A stretch of DNA of 64,000 nt from positions 372,001-436,000 of the forward strand of contig JADKID010000011.1 in the NCBI GenBank assembly GCA_016721425.1. Reading direction: 5' to 3'. The notes under the pieces were generated by a model that was not told where the DNA came from, did not search any database, and saw nothing but the letters and a program-made list of their open reading frames with translations. This DNA comes from Bryobacterales bacterium (GTDB lineage: Bacteria > Acidobacteriota > Terriglobia > Bryobacterales > Bryobacteraceae). Below are positions 1 through 9,068 of the stretch, in pieces (position 1 is the first letter of the stretch; every line of letters starts with the position of its first letter). Made by a program: the position numbers and the translations under genes.

Positions 1-464
1 CGACGGGATCCTCAACTGGTTGATTCTGTGCGGGTGGCCATCGGGGCCGAGACCTCACTCCGCTGGGTGAAAAATTGTCATCCCTTCAGCGCCGTGCGGT
101 TTACGGCTTGACCTTGCAGAGCCCATCATGTCCTTTGGCCTGTGATCGTAGACGCGGCAGTGGTCCCTCCAAGCGCCTTGGTCGTCCGGGGCCATTCCGC
201 GGTCTCCATCTGCGCCTGGAGAACGCTGCCGTGCCAGTGGTGTGTGGAGATGCGCCCGCGGCCTGTGAGCACACGCGTCCTATTGTCCAGGGGGCCGTAG
301 CCATTGATCATCGACTTGACGAAGCCGCGCCCTCCTCCTCCGCTGGGCGCTTCGCTGCTAGCCAATCTCAAGAACTGCGCTTTCCGGATATCGGCCCTGG
401 ATCACCCCGCCTAATCTAGTCCCTAGTGCCCATCGGGGGCGATCATCACTAAGGAGCGCATCAC
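1..464. other. stretch without a recognisable gene
   Basis: No reading frame in this stretch has a convincing start, ribosome site or recognisable protein family. Frames on both strands are open only because of the high GC content. The last 20 bases hold an AGGAG ribosome binding site for the DUF1508 gene that follows. The 5' part may be the end of a gene or pseudogene that lies outside the window. Confidence 0.5.
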
Positions 465-800
465 ATGCCTGGCAAGTTCGAACTGAAGAAAGCCAAGAAC
501 GGCGAAATTTACTTCAACCTCAAAGCCGCCAATGAAGAGGTGATTCTGACGAGCGAAATGTACAAGTCCATGAGAGGGGCGTTGAACGGGGTCGCCTCCG
601 TGAAGCGAAACGCCGCCCTCGATGCTCGGTTCGAGAAAAAGAATACCAAAACGGGCAAGCCGTTCTTCGTGTTGAAGGCAGGCAACCACCAGGTCATCGG
701 CGTCAGCGAATCCTACTCGTCGGAGGCGGCCCGCGACGCCGGTATTGCCTCGGTCAAAAAGACGGCCGGCTCTGCCACCGTCAGCGACCTGTCGAAGTAA
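465..800 (+). CDS. DUF1508 (YegP-like) protein with two tandem repeats
   Basis: A 111-residue cytosolic protein made of two copies of the same roughly 48-residue unit: residues about 3-50 (KFELKKAKNGEIYFNLKA...) and about 54-101 (RFEKKNTKTGKPFFVLKA...). Each unit has the F-E-x-K...G-x-x-F-x-L-K-A start and ends in I/V-A-S-V-K-x. This is the DUF1508 / YegP layout, where the repeats pack as a small beta-rich dimer-like fold; the cellular role of the family is not established. An AGGAG motif 10 bases upstream supports the ATG. The gene stands alone, followed by a non-coding stretch that holds a pseudogene remnant. Confidence 0.9.
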   Translation: MPGKFELKKAKNGEIYFNLKAANEEVILTSEMYKSMRGALNGVASVKRNAALDARFEKKNTKTGKPFFVLKAGNHQVIGVSESYSSEAARDAGIASVKKTAGSATVSDLSK

Positions 801-904
801 CGGAACAGTGCCGGGAATGGAGTGAGTTGCCAGCCTTCGCGGTGGCTGGGCACCCATTCCATCCACCCGGAATTCGTTTGTCATTCTCACTGCGGCAGTT
901 GCAC

Positions 905-1053
905 CGGGCTAACCCCGGCGAGGCCAACCCGCTCTCCGTCCAATCGGAATTGCAGGCAGATTGCTACGCCGGCATCAGGGGTTCAACGCAACCAGCGCGA
1001 TTGGGGATGACCGCATCCAGAAGATGGCCGGACGCGGAGTCCAGCCCGGCTCC
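905..1053 (+). pseudogene. decayed fragment of a neutral zinc metallopeptidase gene
   Basis: Two pieces in different frames match the C-terminal part of the intact zinc peptidase encoded at 25037-25903. Bases 905-976 read RANPGEANPLSVQSELQAD..., matching RQNPRLEKALSVRMELQAD... of the intact protein; bases 988-1053 in another frame read ATSAIGDDRIQKMAGRG..., matching AAASVGDDRIQKAATGH... The roughly 20 residues between the two blocks in the intact copy are missing, and the HExxH region is absent. This is a short, frameshifted and internally deleted relic, not a functional gene. It may descend from a paralogue, since it differs from the intact copy at many positions. Confidence 0.75.
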
Positions 1054-1217
1054 GCTCCTGGAATGCCGGCTCCGCAGCCCAGCTTCCAGTTCGGCACTCC
1101 CCGTCGGGTCCGACCTCGAAGTCGACGTCTGGGAGTGGACTGCTGATGCGCCGCGGAAACTGGATAGTCGAGGTATCCCAACCGCGGTATTCTCTTGTTG
1201 GTTCGGTCAAGGCCGCC

Positions 1218-1832
1218 ATGAAAACTATTACACTGTCTCCAATCGTTTGCGCGCTTCTCCTGTCGGCTTGTGCAAGCAAGCCGCCTCAACCCCAGAGCCA
1301 GGCTGCCCCCAAGCAGGCAACTGCCCCGCCTTCGGGCTTCGAACGCACCCTTGAACTACAGGGAATCCGGTTTCAGGTGTCATGCTCGAACAGCTCATCC
1401 ACCAACAAACTCGTGATCACGCCTGCCGGGCTTGAGATCGACAACAGCCCCATCACTCGCGACGTGGACGGCACGGTAACCGGCGCCGAGATCGCTGATC
1501 TGAACGTCGACGGCTCCCCGGAGATCTACATCTACGCGACTTCCGCTGGAAGCGGATCCTACGCTTCGCTCGTCGCCTATTCAGCGAACAAACGCAAGTC
1601 ACTCAGTGAAATCTTCCTGCCCCCTGTTGCGGAGAATCCCAAGGCTCGCGTGGGCTACATGGGCCACGATGACTTCGCTGTCGTGGAAGGCACACTCGTC
1701 CAGCGCTTCCCGATTTACGGGAAGGGCGACACAAACGCAAAACCCTCCGGGAAGACGCGCCAGGTGCAGTACAAGCTGAAGCAGGGCGAAGCCAGTTGGG
1801 TTCTGAAGGTCGACCGTATTGTGGAGTTTTGA
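1218..1832 (+). CDS. PliI-like lipoprotein (inhibitor of I-type lysozyme family)
   Basis: A 204-residue protein. The ATG chosen at 1218 starts a clear lipoprotein signal peptide (MKTITLSPIVCALLLSAC, lipobox LSAC); an upstream in-frame ATG at 1146 would bury it. After a Pro/Gln/Ala-rich linker comes one domain with the blocks DLNVDGSPEIYIYATSAGSG, SYASLVAYSANKRKSLSEI, YMGHDDFAVVEG and RQVQYKL. This pattern is typical of the PliI family, secreted inhibitors of invertebrate-type lysozyme, studied in Aeromonas. Expected location is membrane-anchored in the periplasm. Lysozyme inhibition is inferred from family resemblance only. The preceding 160 bases carry the peptidase relic. Confidence 0.75.
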   Translation: MKTITLSPIVCALLLSACASKPPQPQSQAAPKQATAPPSGFERTLELQGIRFQVSCSNSSSTNKLVITPAGLEIDNSPITRDVDGTVTGAEIADLNVDGSPEIYIYATSAGSGSYASLVAYSANKRKSLSEIFLPPVAENPKARVGYMGHDDFAVVEGTLVQRFPIYGKGDTNAKPSGKTRQVQYKLKQGEASWVLKVDRIVEF

Positions 1833-1880
1833 GCGCGTCCTGGGTCGGGCCGATGCCTCTTGCTGTCCGGGAAAACCTGG

Positions 1881-1953
<73 letters not shown>

Positions 1954-2038
1954 AACTACATGACGCGACAGAGGCTTAGCTGAGCTGGCCAGGGGCCGGC
2001 TCAGCCCTCAGTGTAGCGAAAAGAGCGGCTATGCTGCC

Positions 2039-3328
2039 CTACGGCCGGGCCAAGTACTTCTTGTACAGCCGCGTGTGCTTGGATTCCAGATCCACCGGCT
2101 CACCCTTCACGAACATCATCCGTACCGAGGTCTTCACCTCCAGGGGATCGCCGTCCGTCACGATGAGATCCGCCCACTTGCCCTTTTCGATGGAGCCGTA
2201 CTGATCGGCCACGCCCCAGATCTCGGCCGCGTTTAGGGTGACCGATTTCAGCGCCTCGTCGTACGGCAGCCCGAACGGCACAGCCTGCGCCGCCTGGTAG
2301 GGCAAATTGCGCGCAAACTGCACTCCAAAGCTGGCAAAAGCGATCTTAACGCCCGCTTTTTGCAGCTCTCCGGGCAGGGAGAACGGCTCGTCGTAGGGAT
2401 CGTCGTCCTCCAGCGGCACTTCGAACGTCGAGCCGAGAATCACGGGGATGTTGCGCTTTGCGAGTTCCTCGGTCATCTTGCCCGGCCGACGCACGCCCGC
2501 CAGTACGACCTTGAGCTTTTCCTTCGTCGCCCACTCCACGGCCTCTTTGATCTCCCGCTCGCGGGCCACCGTGATCATTACGGGCAGTTTGCCTTCCAGC
2601 ACCGGGATCATGGCCTCGAACTTGAGCTCAGGCTTCAGGCCGGGCGTGCCCGCCACTTTTGCCAACTGATAGGCCCGTGACTGTTCAAAGAACTCCTGGA
2701 TCAGCTTCACCTGCTGGTCGTGCACGCGCTTGGCCTCGGCCATGCCGCCGCCGGCCGCGCCGCCGCGTCCACCGCCTCCTCCGCCGCCACGCCCGCCCAT
2801 GCTGTAGGTGGGCCAGCGCATCTGCAATGCCGCGCCTCGCCGGATCTCCATCTCTTCCCAGGTCCAGCCGCTCAAGTGCATCAAAGAGATCTGCCCGTAC
2901 ACCAGACCGTTGCCGCCGCCGGGCAGCACCATCACGCTGGTGATGCCGTTGGCCCGCACCACGGGGATGTGCTCGCTTTCCGGATTCACGGCGATGATGG
3001 AACGCAGTTGCGGGTTGAAATCGCCCAGTTCGCCCACGTCATTGGTCTCGCGCACCGAGCTGATCTCCGAGAGCCCGATGGGCGATCCGGAATCGATCAT
3101 GCCCGGATACACCTGCAAGCCTTTGCCCTCGACGATCTTGATCTTGCCCTTGGGCGGTGTCACCTTGACGCCCACTTCGACGATCTTGCCGTCCACAACG
3201 AGAATTGTGGCGTTCTCGATCTTTGGTCCCGACACCGGATACACCGTCGCATTGCGGAGTAGAAACGTGTTGTCCTGCCCTGCCATCAGCGTGCCCGCTG
3301 CCAGTGCGATCCATGCAAGTCTCATCAT
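2039..3328 (-). CDS. secreted amidohydrolase-like protein lacking the HxH motif
   Basis: A 429-residue protein with a signal peptide (residues 1-17, ending LMAG-Q), last gene of a three-gene operon; its ATG overlaps the end of the preceding gene by 4 bases. The beta-sandwich start (NATVYPVSGPKIENATILV) and the C-terminal part (AAEIWGVADQYGSIEKGKWADLIV) are typical of imidazolonepropionase-like amidohydrolases. Where active members have PGxIDxHxH, this one reads YPGMIDSGSPIGLSE, and I see none of the later metal-binding His residues. A Gly-rich, low-complexity loop (about residues 175-195) follows. It is probably not a metal-dependent hydrolase by itself; a structural or partner role is one reading. 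Confidence 0.85.
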   Translation of the reverse strand: MMRLAWIALAAGTLMAGQDNTFLLRNATVYPVSGPKIENATILVVDGKIVEVGVKVTPPKGKIKIVEGKGLQVYPGMIDSGSPIGLSEISSVRETNDVGELGDFNPQLRSIIAVNPESEHIPVVRANGITSVMVLPGGGNGLVYGQISLMHLSGWTWEEMEIRRGAALQMRWPTYSMGGRGGGGGGGRGGAAGGGMAEAKRVHDQQVKLIQEFFEQSRAYQLAKVAGTPGLKPELKFEAMIPVLEGKLPVMITVAREREIKEAVEWATKEKLKVVLAGVRRPGKMTEELAKRNIPVILGSTFEVPLEDDDPYDEPFSLPGELQKAGVKIAFASFGVQFARNLPYQAAQAVPFGLPYDEALKSVTLNAAEIWGVADQYGSIEKGKWADLIVTDGDPLEVKTSVRMMFVKGEPVDLESKHTRLYKKYLARP

Positions 3329-4686
3329 GACGGCCTCCTGGACAGCGGTGCGTTCCGCTTCTCGGTCTCTTTTTCTTTCTCCAGCAGGCCCTTCTTGCGG
3401 GCATCCTGTTTCGGCCGCTCCTCCAGGTCCTTCTCGCGGTCGAAGTACTGGTTGCCGTCGATAAACACCTTCTCCACCTTCGAGTAGATGGAGAGGGGAT
3501 CCTTGTCGTAGATGACGAGGTCGGCCTGCTTGCCGGCCTCGATGGAGCCGACGTACTGATCGATCTTCAACTGCTTCGCCGGGTTGATGGTGATCATGGC
3601 CAGCGCCTCATCTTCGGTGAGCCCGCCATATTTCATCATCTTGCCGGCCTCGGTATTCAGGCGCCGCATCAACTCGGCGCCGCCGGCGTCGTCGGAGTTC
3701 AAGCTCACCAGCACGCCCTTTTTGTGCATGATGGCGGCGTTGTAGGGGATGGCGTCATAGGCCTCCACTTTGTACGACCACCAGTCTGAAAACGTGGATG
3801 CGCCGACGCCGGCCGCAGCGATCTCCTTGGCCAGCTTGTAGCCTTCCAGAACGTGTTGCAGCGTGGCGATCTTGAAGTGGAACTCCTCGGCCACGCGCAG
3901 CAGCATCAGGATTTCGTCGGCGCGGTAGCAGTGGGCATGAACCAAGCGTTTGCCTTCGAGAACCTCCACCAGCGGCTCCATTTGCAGGTCGCGCCGCGGC
4001 GGCAGAGCGGCCTCGCCTTTGCTCTTCTTCGCCTCGTACGCCTTCCACTCCTTCTGGTATTCCTGTGCGCGGAGGAAGGCCTCGCGGATCACATCCTCGA
4101 CGCCCATGCGCGTGCCGGGATAGCGCAGATTCTGCTGCGCGCCCGGCGCCTGGAAGCCGGTGGCCTGGCCGGCGCGCTTGGGGTTTTCACCCAACGCGAA
4201 CTTAATGCTGGGCAGGGCCTCTTGAAAGACCAGCGCATCGGCATCCTTGCCCCAACGCATCTTCAACAGCACGTTCTTGCCGCCGATGGCGTTGGCGCTG
4301 CCGTGCAGCACGTTGGCCGTGGTCACGCCGCCGGCCAGGGCGCGGTAGATGTCTTTGCCCTCGGAGTTCACCACATCGCCGACGCCCACCATGGAGCTAA
4401 CGGAGACGCTGCCCTCGTTGATGGCATCCACGGCGATGTGGGTGTGGCAATCGATAATGCCGGGGATCACGTGTTTGCCGGCGGCGTCGATCACGCGCGC
4501 GCCGGAAGGCGTCATCACCTTCTCGCCCACCTCGGCGATCTTGCCGTCGCGGATCACGATGGATCCCTTCATGGTTCCCTTCGTCACCGTGTGAATGGTG
4601 GCGTTCTGGATCACCGTGACGTCCTGCGCGAAGCCCGCTGTCAGGCAAAACGCCGCGCTCCATGCACCGATCAAAAGTATGCGCAT
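3325..4686 (-). CDS. secreted amidohydrolase, HxH-containing
   Basis: A 453-residue exported enzyme of the amidohydrolase superfamily (signal peptide residues 1-21). It is the only member of the three-gene operon with a full set of candidate metal ligands: H81-x-H83 in IIDCHTHIA, further His in LVHAHCYR and TLQHVLEGYK, and Asp in SLNSDDAGG. The C-terminus has the usual INPAKQLKIDQYVGSIEAGKQADLV-type return strand, then a charged Lys/Glu-rich tail. Members hydrolyse C-N bonds in cyclic amides, dipeptides or similar; the substrate here cannot be read from sequence. It lies 4 bases downstream of its upstream paralogue and overlaps the next gene by 4 bases. Confidence 0.9.
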   Translation of the reverse strand: MRILLIGAWSAAFCLTAGFAQDVTVIQNATIHTVTKGTMKGSIVIRDGKIAEVGEKVMTPSGARVIDAAGKHVIPGIIDCHTHIAVDAINEGSVSVSSMVGVGDVVNSEGKDIYRALAGGVTTANVLHGSANAIGGKNVLLKMRWGKDADALVFQEALPSIKFALGENPKRAGQATGFQAPGAQQNLRYPGTRMGVEDVIREAFLRAQEYQKEWKAYEAKKSKGEAALPPRRDLQMEPLVEVLEGKRLVHAHCYRADEILMLLRVAEEFHFKIATLQHVLEGYKLAKEIAAAGVGASTFSDWWSYKVEAYDAIPYNAAIMHKKGVLVSLNSDDAGGAELMRRLNTEAGKMMKYGGLTEDEALAMITINPAKQLKIDQYVGSIEAGKQADLVIYDKDPLSIYSKVEKVFIDGNQYFDREKDLEERPKQDARKKGLLEKEKETEKRNAPLSRRPS

Positions 4687-4690
4687 CGCC

Positions 4691-6067
4691 CTAGTGCTCC
4701 ACTTCTTCTTGAGTTTCGTTGCCTGGCGCTGTCGGCGCCGCTCCGCCGCGCGGTGTGGGCGGCGTCTCCGGCGGGGGCAGATATTTCACGCCGTCGATGA
4801 ACACCATCTGCACCTTGGTCTTGTCGTCGAACAGATCGCCGTTGGTCACCACGAGGTTGGCGATCTTGCCCTTGTCGATGGAGCCCAGGCGGGCGCCCAC
4901 GCCGTGGATCTCGGCAGCGCTGAGCGTCAGCGCCCGCAGCGCGTCTTCCTTCTTCAGTCCGAGGTCAATGGAGCGCTTGAGCGCCTTGATGACGTCTTTG
5001 GGATTGTCGATGCCGTCGCTGGATACCGCGAATTTCACGCCCGCCGCCACCAGTGCCGCCGGGGACTCCGGCGCCTTGTCGCGCAGCTCCAGAGTCCTGA
5101 TGCTATCGACCCGTTCCGGATCTGCCTCGCGGTCCTTGACCGGCCACTTCACGTTGAGGATCACGGGCGTAGACGTCTTCTTTAATGTGGCGGCCATGCG
5201 GTAGCCTTCCACCGCGCCGTAGATCACCGGGGTGGCCTTGAGCTCAGCCGCCAGTTTGAGGGCGCGCTCCAGTTGCATGGGCCCGGCCGCCGGCAGAAAC
5301 ACCTTCTTTGCCGCCAGCACGCCCTCCAGCGCCCGGTCATAGCCGGGGCGCTCGATGGTGGCGGGCGACTGGGCGTACATCTCTTTGTTGAGCTTGTAGT
5401 GTCCGGCGTCAATCCAAAGCTGGCGGTAGTAGGAGATCATGCCCATCGAAGAGGTGGGATACCCGGTGTACCCGCCGCCGCCCATGCTGAGCAGCAGTCC
5501 GATGCCCGGCTCCACCACCATGCGGCCGGCGTTTTCGCCGGCGAGGTTGACGAGCGCGCCGTGTCCGCCGACGAGGCCCGGCCGCGGGAAGGTCGCCGCC
5601 GAGGTGAAGCCGGCGCCGCGCGCCGCGTCCAGACGCCGGTCCGAAGTCTTCACCAAATCGGCCGCCGTCACCCAGGAATTCGTACCGGGGCGGTCCGCCG
5701 GACCCTGCGAGCGGGCCGGGGCCGGAGTGCCGGCGGGAGCGGACACTGGCGCCGCCGCGCGTCCACCCGGTGTGGCTGCCACCGGAGCGCCGTCCGGAAT
5801 GCCCCACGTGCTGAAGCCGTCAATGAGCCCCGGATAGACCGTCAGGCCTTTGCCATCCACGACCCAGGCGCCCTTTGGGATGGTGATGGCCGCGCCCACG
5901 TCAGCGATGATGCCATCGCGCAGCACCACCGTTCCCTTCTCCAGAACCGCACCGCTTACCGTGATGATGCGGGCGTCCTGGATAGCAATCAGGGACGGGG
6001 GCTCGGCCTGGAGCGGCAGAAACGCCGCGCCGGCCAGCACAAACAAAGATAGACTTTTCAGAAGCAT
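4691..6067 (-). CDS. secreted amidohydrolase-like protein lacking the HxH motif
   Basis: First gene of the three-gene amidohydrolase operon, 458 residues with a signal peptide (residues 1-21). The fold markers are present (IQDARIITVSGAVLEKGTVVL; ALTLSAAEIHGVGARLGSID), and one late Asp survives in SSDG, but the HxH site is replaced: YPGLIDGFSTWGIPDG. The His positions used for metal binding in active relatives are also missing (YGAVEGYR). An Ala/Pro-rich insert (about residues 92-122) and a Pro-rich C-terminal tail flank the core. The start lies 33 bases from the divergently transcribed purM. Probably a non-catalytic paralogue, or one with different chemistry. Confidence 0.85.
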   Translation of the reverse strand: MLLKSLSLFVLAGAAFLPLQAEPPSLIAIQDARIITVSGAVLEKGTVVLRDGIIADVGAAITIPKGAWVVDGKGLTVYPGLIDGFSTWGIPDGAPVAATPGGRAAAPVSAPAGTPAPARSQGPADRPGTNSWVTAADLVKTSDRRLDAARGAGFTSAATFPRPGLVGGHGALVNLAGENAGRMVVEPGIGLLLSMGGGGYTGYPTSSMGMISYYRQLWIDAGHYKLNKEMYAQSPATIERPGYDRALEGVLAAKKVFLPAAGPMQLERALKLAAELKATPVIYGAVEGYRMAATLKKTSTPVILNVKWPVKDREADPERVDSIRTLELRDKAPESPAALVAAGVKFAVSSDGIDNPKDVIKALKRSIDLGLKKEDALRALTLSAAEIHGVGARLGSIDKGKIANLVVTNGDLFDDKTKVQMVFIDGVKYLPPPETPPTPRGGAAPTAPGNETQEEVEH

Positions 6068-6100
6068 GGTGGATCACCGTATTTTAAACTGGTTTTAGCG

Positions 6101-7144
6101 ATGCCAACTCAGAAACCGATCCGCTACAAGGACGCCGGGGTCAATATCGACGAGGCCGACCGCGCCGTCAGCTACATCAAGGTAGCCGCGAAAAAGACGT
6201 TCACGCGCGCCGTACTGGCCGATATTGGAAGTTTTGGCGCGATGTACAAGCTCTCAGGTTACAAGCGGCCTGTACTCATCTCCTCCGCCGACGGGGTGGG
6301 GACGAAGATCAAGGTCGCTTTCCAGACCGGCCGCCACGACACGGTGGGCCAGGATCTGGTGAACCACTGCGTCAACGATATCGCGGTGCAGGGCGCGATG
6401 CCACTTTTCTTCCTCGACTATTTCGCTGTTGGGAAGCTGAACGCGGAGGTGGCTGGTCAGATTGCCACCGGTCTCGGCAAGGCCTGCGAAGAGAATGGCT
6501 GCGCGCTGATCGGCGGAGAAACGGCCGAGATGCCCGGGCTGTATCAACCTGGTGAATATGACCTGGCCGGCTTCATCGTCGGCTGCGTGGAGCAGAGCAA
6601 GCTCCTCACGGGCGCCACCATCCAACCCGGCGATGTTCTGCTGGGGTTGCCCTCCACGGGGCTACACACCAACGGCTACTCGCTGGCCCGCAAGCTGCTC
6701 TTCGATGTCGCGGGCTACACGCCCAAGACGTTTCTGCCGGAGCTGGACGGCACCATCGCCGACGAGCTCCTCAAGGTGCATCGCAGCTACCTCAAGCCGA
6801 TTCAGAAGCTGATGAAGGTGGGCCTGCTGGCCGGCGCGGCCCACATCACGGGCGGCGGCATTACGGACAACACGCCACGGATCCTGCCCAAAGGGCTGGC
6901 CGTGGAGATCAAGCTGGGCTCGTGGCCCATCCTGCCGGTCTTCGAGCTGATGCGCCGGATCGGCAATATTCCGGACGACGATTATCGCCGCACGTTCAAT
7001 CTCGGTATCGGGATGATCCTGGTGATTCCGCAGAAGAAGCTGCTGAAGGCCGAGCGCGCGCTGAAGAGCCTGAAACAGCCCTTCCACCAGATCGGCAAGG
7101 TGATCAAGCAGCCGCGCGGCAAGGGTAGGGTGATCTACAAGTGA
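6101..7144 (+). CDS. purM: phosphoribosylformylglycinamidine cyclo-ligase
   Basis: AIR synthetase, the fifth step of purine synthesis: ATP-dependent ring closure of FGAM to AIR in the cytosol. The 347-residue length is normal. Family blocks seen: SADGVGTKIKVAF, VNDIAVQGAMPLFFLDYFA, ALIGGETAEMPG, GLPSTGLHTNGYSLAR and HITGGGITDN. The gene overlaps purN by 4 bases, so the two are probably translationally coupled. It is transcribed divergently from the amidohydrolase operon over only 33 bases, so both promoters must sit in a very short space or overlap the genes. Confidence 0.97.
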   Translation: MPTQKPIRYKDAGVNIDEADRAVSYIKVAAKKTFTRAVLADIGSFGAMYKLSGYKRPVLISSADGVGTKIKVAFQTGRHDTVGQDLVNHCVNDIAVQGAMPLFFLDYFAVGKLNAEVAGQIATGLGKACEENGCALIGGETAEMPGLYQPGEYDLAGFIVGCVEQSKLLTGATIQPGDVLLGLPSTGLHTNGYSLARKLLFDVAGYTPKTFLPELDGTIADELLKVHRSYLKPIQKLMKVGLLAGAAHITGGGITDNTPRILPKGLAVEIKLGSWPILPVFELMRRIGNIPDDDYRRTFNLGIGMILVIPQKKLLKAERALKSLKQPFHQIGKVIKQPRGKGRVIYK

Positions 7145-7710
7145 AACGGCTGGCCGTCCTGGTGTCGGGCCGTGGATCCAACTTCGAGGCCATCGCGCGC
7201 AATATTCGCGAGGGCCGCCTGGAGGCCGAGATCGCGGCCGTGGTCGCTAACAATCCGGAGTCGCCGGCGCTGCAGACCGCCGCCGCGCTGGGGCTGCGCG
7301 CCATTTCTCTGCCGTCGAAGGGCATTGAAACCGATACCTATGCGCGCATGGTGGTGGAGACGCTGGCGCCGCTGAGCATTGATCTGATCATTCTCGCCGG
7401 CTTCATGCGCCGCGTGGGTGAGCCCCTGCTGGAAGCCTACCCGCGGCGCATCCTCAACATTCATCCATCGCTGTTGCCGGCTTTTCCCGGGCTCCACGTG
7501 CAGCAGCAGGCGCTGGACTATGGGGTGAAGTTCTCCGGCTGTACTGTGCACTTCGTGGATGCGGGCCTGGATACTGGGCCCATCATCCAGCAGGCGGTAG
7601 TGCCCGTGCTGCCCGGAGATAACGCGGACACGCTGGCGGCGCGCATCCTGGTGGAGGAGCACAAGATCTACACCGAGGCCATCGCGATGGTGCTCAGCGG
7701 AAAGTTGTGA
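7141..7710 (+). CDS. purN: phosphoribosylglycinamide formyltransferase
   Basis: GAR transformylase of purine synthesis, using 10-formyltetrahydrofolate. 189 residues. Seen are the substrate-binding start VSGRGSNFEAIARNI, the catalytic stretch LNIHPSLLPAFPGLH (Asn/His of the active site) and VDAGLDTGPIIQQ (catalytic Asp). The start is a GTG overlapping the purM stop; no other start fits. The 3' end again overlaps the next gene by 4 bases, which makes purM, purN and the membrane protein one transcript. Confidence 0.97.
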   Translation: MKRLAVLVSGRGSNFEAIARNIREGRLEAEIAAVVANNPESPALQTAAALGLRAISLPSKGIETDTYARMVVETLAPLSIDLIILAGFMRRVGEPLLEAYPRRILNIHPSLLPAFPGLHVQQQALDYGVKFSGCTVHFVDAGLDTGPIIQQAVVPVLPGDNADTLAARILVEEHKIYTEAIAMVLSGKL

Positions 7711-9050
7711 ACCGCCAGGGTCTCATCGCCGCCGCGCTCTTTGTTGTTGTTTTCGCCGTCTACCTGCTCAGCCCCAACGCTACGCCGTTTGATTCCCGAT
7801 GGACGGTCCATACGGCGTTGAGCCTGATCCATGAACACAACGCCGATCTGAACGAGTACGCACGCGTCCTCCGCAAGGATCACTGGTACGCGATTGAGTG
7901 CATTCTGCCGGACGGGCAACGGCTCTACCCGGTGCCGCCGCGTGGGACTTGCGCCGGTCGCGTCTATCATTTCTATCCCATTGCTGTGCCGCTGCTGATC
8001 TCGCCGGCCGTGGCCGTGTTGGAGTTTGTGGCGCCGGCCGTGCGCCCGCTGATAGGAGTGACTGCGCCTGGGCCGCGGCGAGCGTTCTTCTCCGGGGATC
8101 TGGCGGCGAGTTCGACCATCGTGGAGCTTCTGCTGGCGTCGCTGATTGTCGCCGCTGCCGCCGTGATCGTCTTCCTGTTCGGCTGCCGGCTCGCGGACTG
8201 GCGGGCAGCGCTGCTGATCGCGCTGGTGTTCGCCTTCGCGACCTCAGCGTGGTCCACCGGCAGCCGTGCCTTGTGGATGCACGGGTTCTCCATGCTGCTG
8301 CTGCCGGCGGGGCTTTGGGCGATGTGGCGGGGCCGCTGGGCCGTGGCCGGCTCCGTGCTGGTGCTCGCGTTCTTCGCCCGCCCCACCAATGTGGTGCCGC
8401 TGGTGTTTGCGGGTGTGTGGGCGCTGACGCAGGGCCGCCGCGCCGTGCTGCGCTTCGCGTTGGGCGCCGCGCCGGTGGCGCTGGTTTTTGTGGCCATCAA
8501 TGAGGCGACCTACGGCACTCTGATGGCGCCGTTCTTCTTCGGCACGCGGGCCAATACGGCGTCGATCAGTCTGCATGGCCGCCTGGGCGAGGCGCTGCTG
8601 GGCAACCTGATCAGTCCGTCGCGCGGCCTGTTCGTCTACACGCCCGTTGCGCTGTTTTCTCTGTATGGCGTGTGGCTCTGGATTCGCGGCGGCGCCGAGC
8701 GGGCCATAGGTCTGTATCTGGCGGCCGTTTTCGTGGCGCACTATGTACTCATGTCGCTGTATGAGGACTGGTTCGGCGGCCACAGCTATGGCCCGCGCTA
8801 CTTCTCGGATCTTTCGCCGCTGTTTGCGCTGGCGCTGCTGCCGATCCGCGACCGGATCCGCTGGGCGGTGGGTGTGGCGGTCGCGGTTGGCGTCTTCATG
8901 CACGCGCAAGGGGCGCTGTGCTGGCCCTGCGTGGACTGGAATTCCCGGCCCGTGGAGATCCGGGCGAGCCAGTGGCGGCTGTGGGATTGGAGCGATCCCC
9001 CGTTTTTGCGCAATGTCCAGCCACCGCCGGACGGACCTGTAGTAAAATGA
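7707..9050 (+). CDS. polytopic membrane protein, possibly a GT-C-like glycosyltransferase
   Basis: A 447-residue integral membrane protein with about ten hydrophobic segments. The first, starting at the GTG, is LIAAALFVVVFAVYLL; it is followed by an Asp-containing external loop (PFDSRWTVHTAL) and many W/R-rich loops. The overall plan (N-terminal helix, acidic first loop, many helices) resembles PMT/ArnT-type GT-C transferases that use lipid-linked sugars, but I cannot identify a family. It is coupled to purN by a 4-base overlap, although a purine-related role is not implied. The tRNA-Val gene begins 18 bases after its stop. Confidence 0.7.
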   Translation: MNRQGLIAAALFVVVFAVYLLSPNATPFDSRWTVHTALSLIHEHNADLNEYARVLRKDHWYAIECILPDGQRLYPVPPRGTCAGRVYHFYPIAVPLLISPAVAVLEFVAPAVRPLIGVTAPGPRRAFFSGDLAASSTIVELLLASLIVAAAAVIVFLFGCRLADWRAALLIALVFAFATSAWSTGSRALWMHGFSMLLLPAGLWAMWRGRWAVAGSVLVLAFFARPTNVVPLVFAGVWALTQGRRAVLRFALGAAPVALVFVAINEATYGTLMAPFFFGTRANTASISLHGRLGEALLGNLISPSRGLFVYTPVALFSLYGVWLWIRGGAERAIGLYLAAVFVAHYVLMSLYEDWFGGHSYGPRYFSDLSPLFALALLPIRDRIRWAVGVAVAVGVFMHAQGALCWPCVDWNSRPVEIRASQWRLWDWSDPPFLRNVQPPPDGPVVK

Positions 9051-9068
9051 AACTTGCCCGCCTTATGG

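Noticed and set aside
1..420. Possible protein remnant on the minus strand (frames around 101-371)
   Set aside because: The frames are short, Arg/Gly-rich and share no match I can recognise; neither strand shows a start with a ribosome site.
2720..3262. Open frames antisense to the amidohydrolase genes, including a Gly/Arg-rich region near 2740-2810
   Set aside because: The Gly-rich run is explained by the GGRGG loop of the sense protein; the antisense frames have no domain or start signal.
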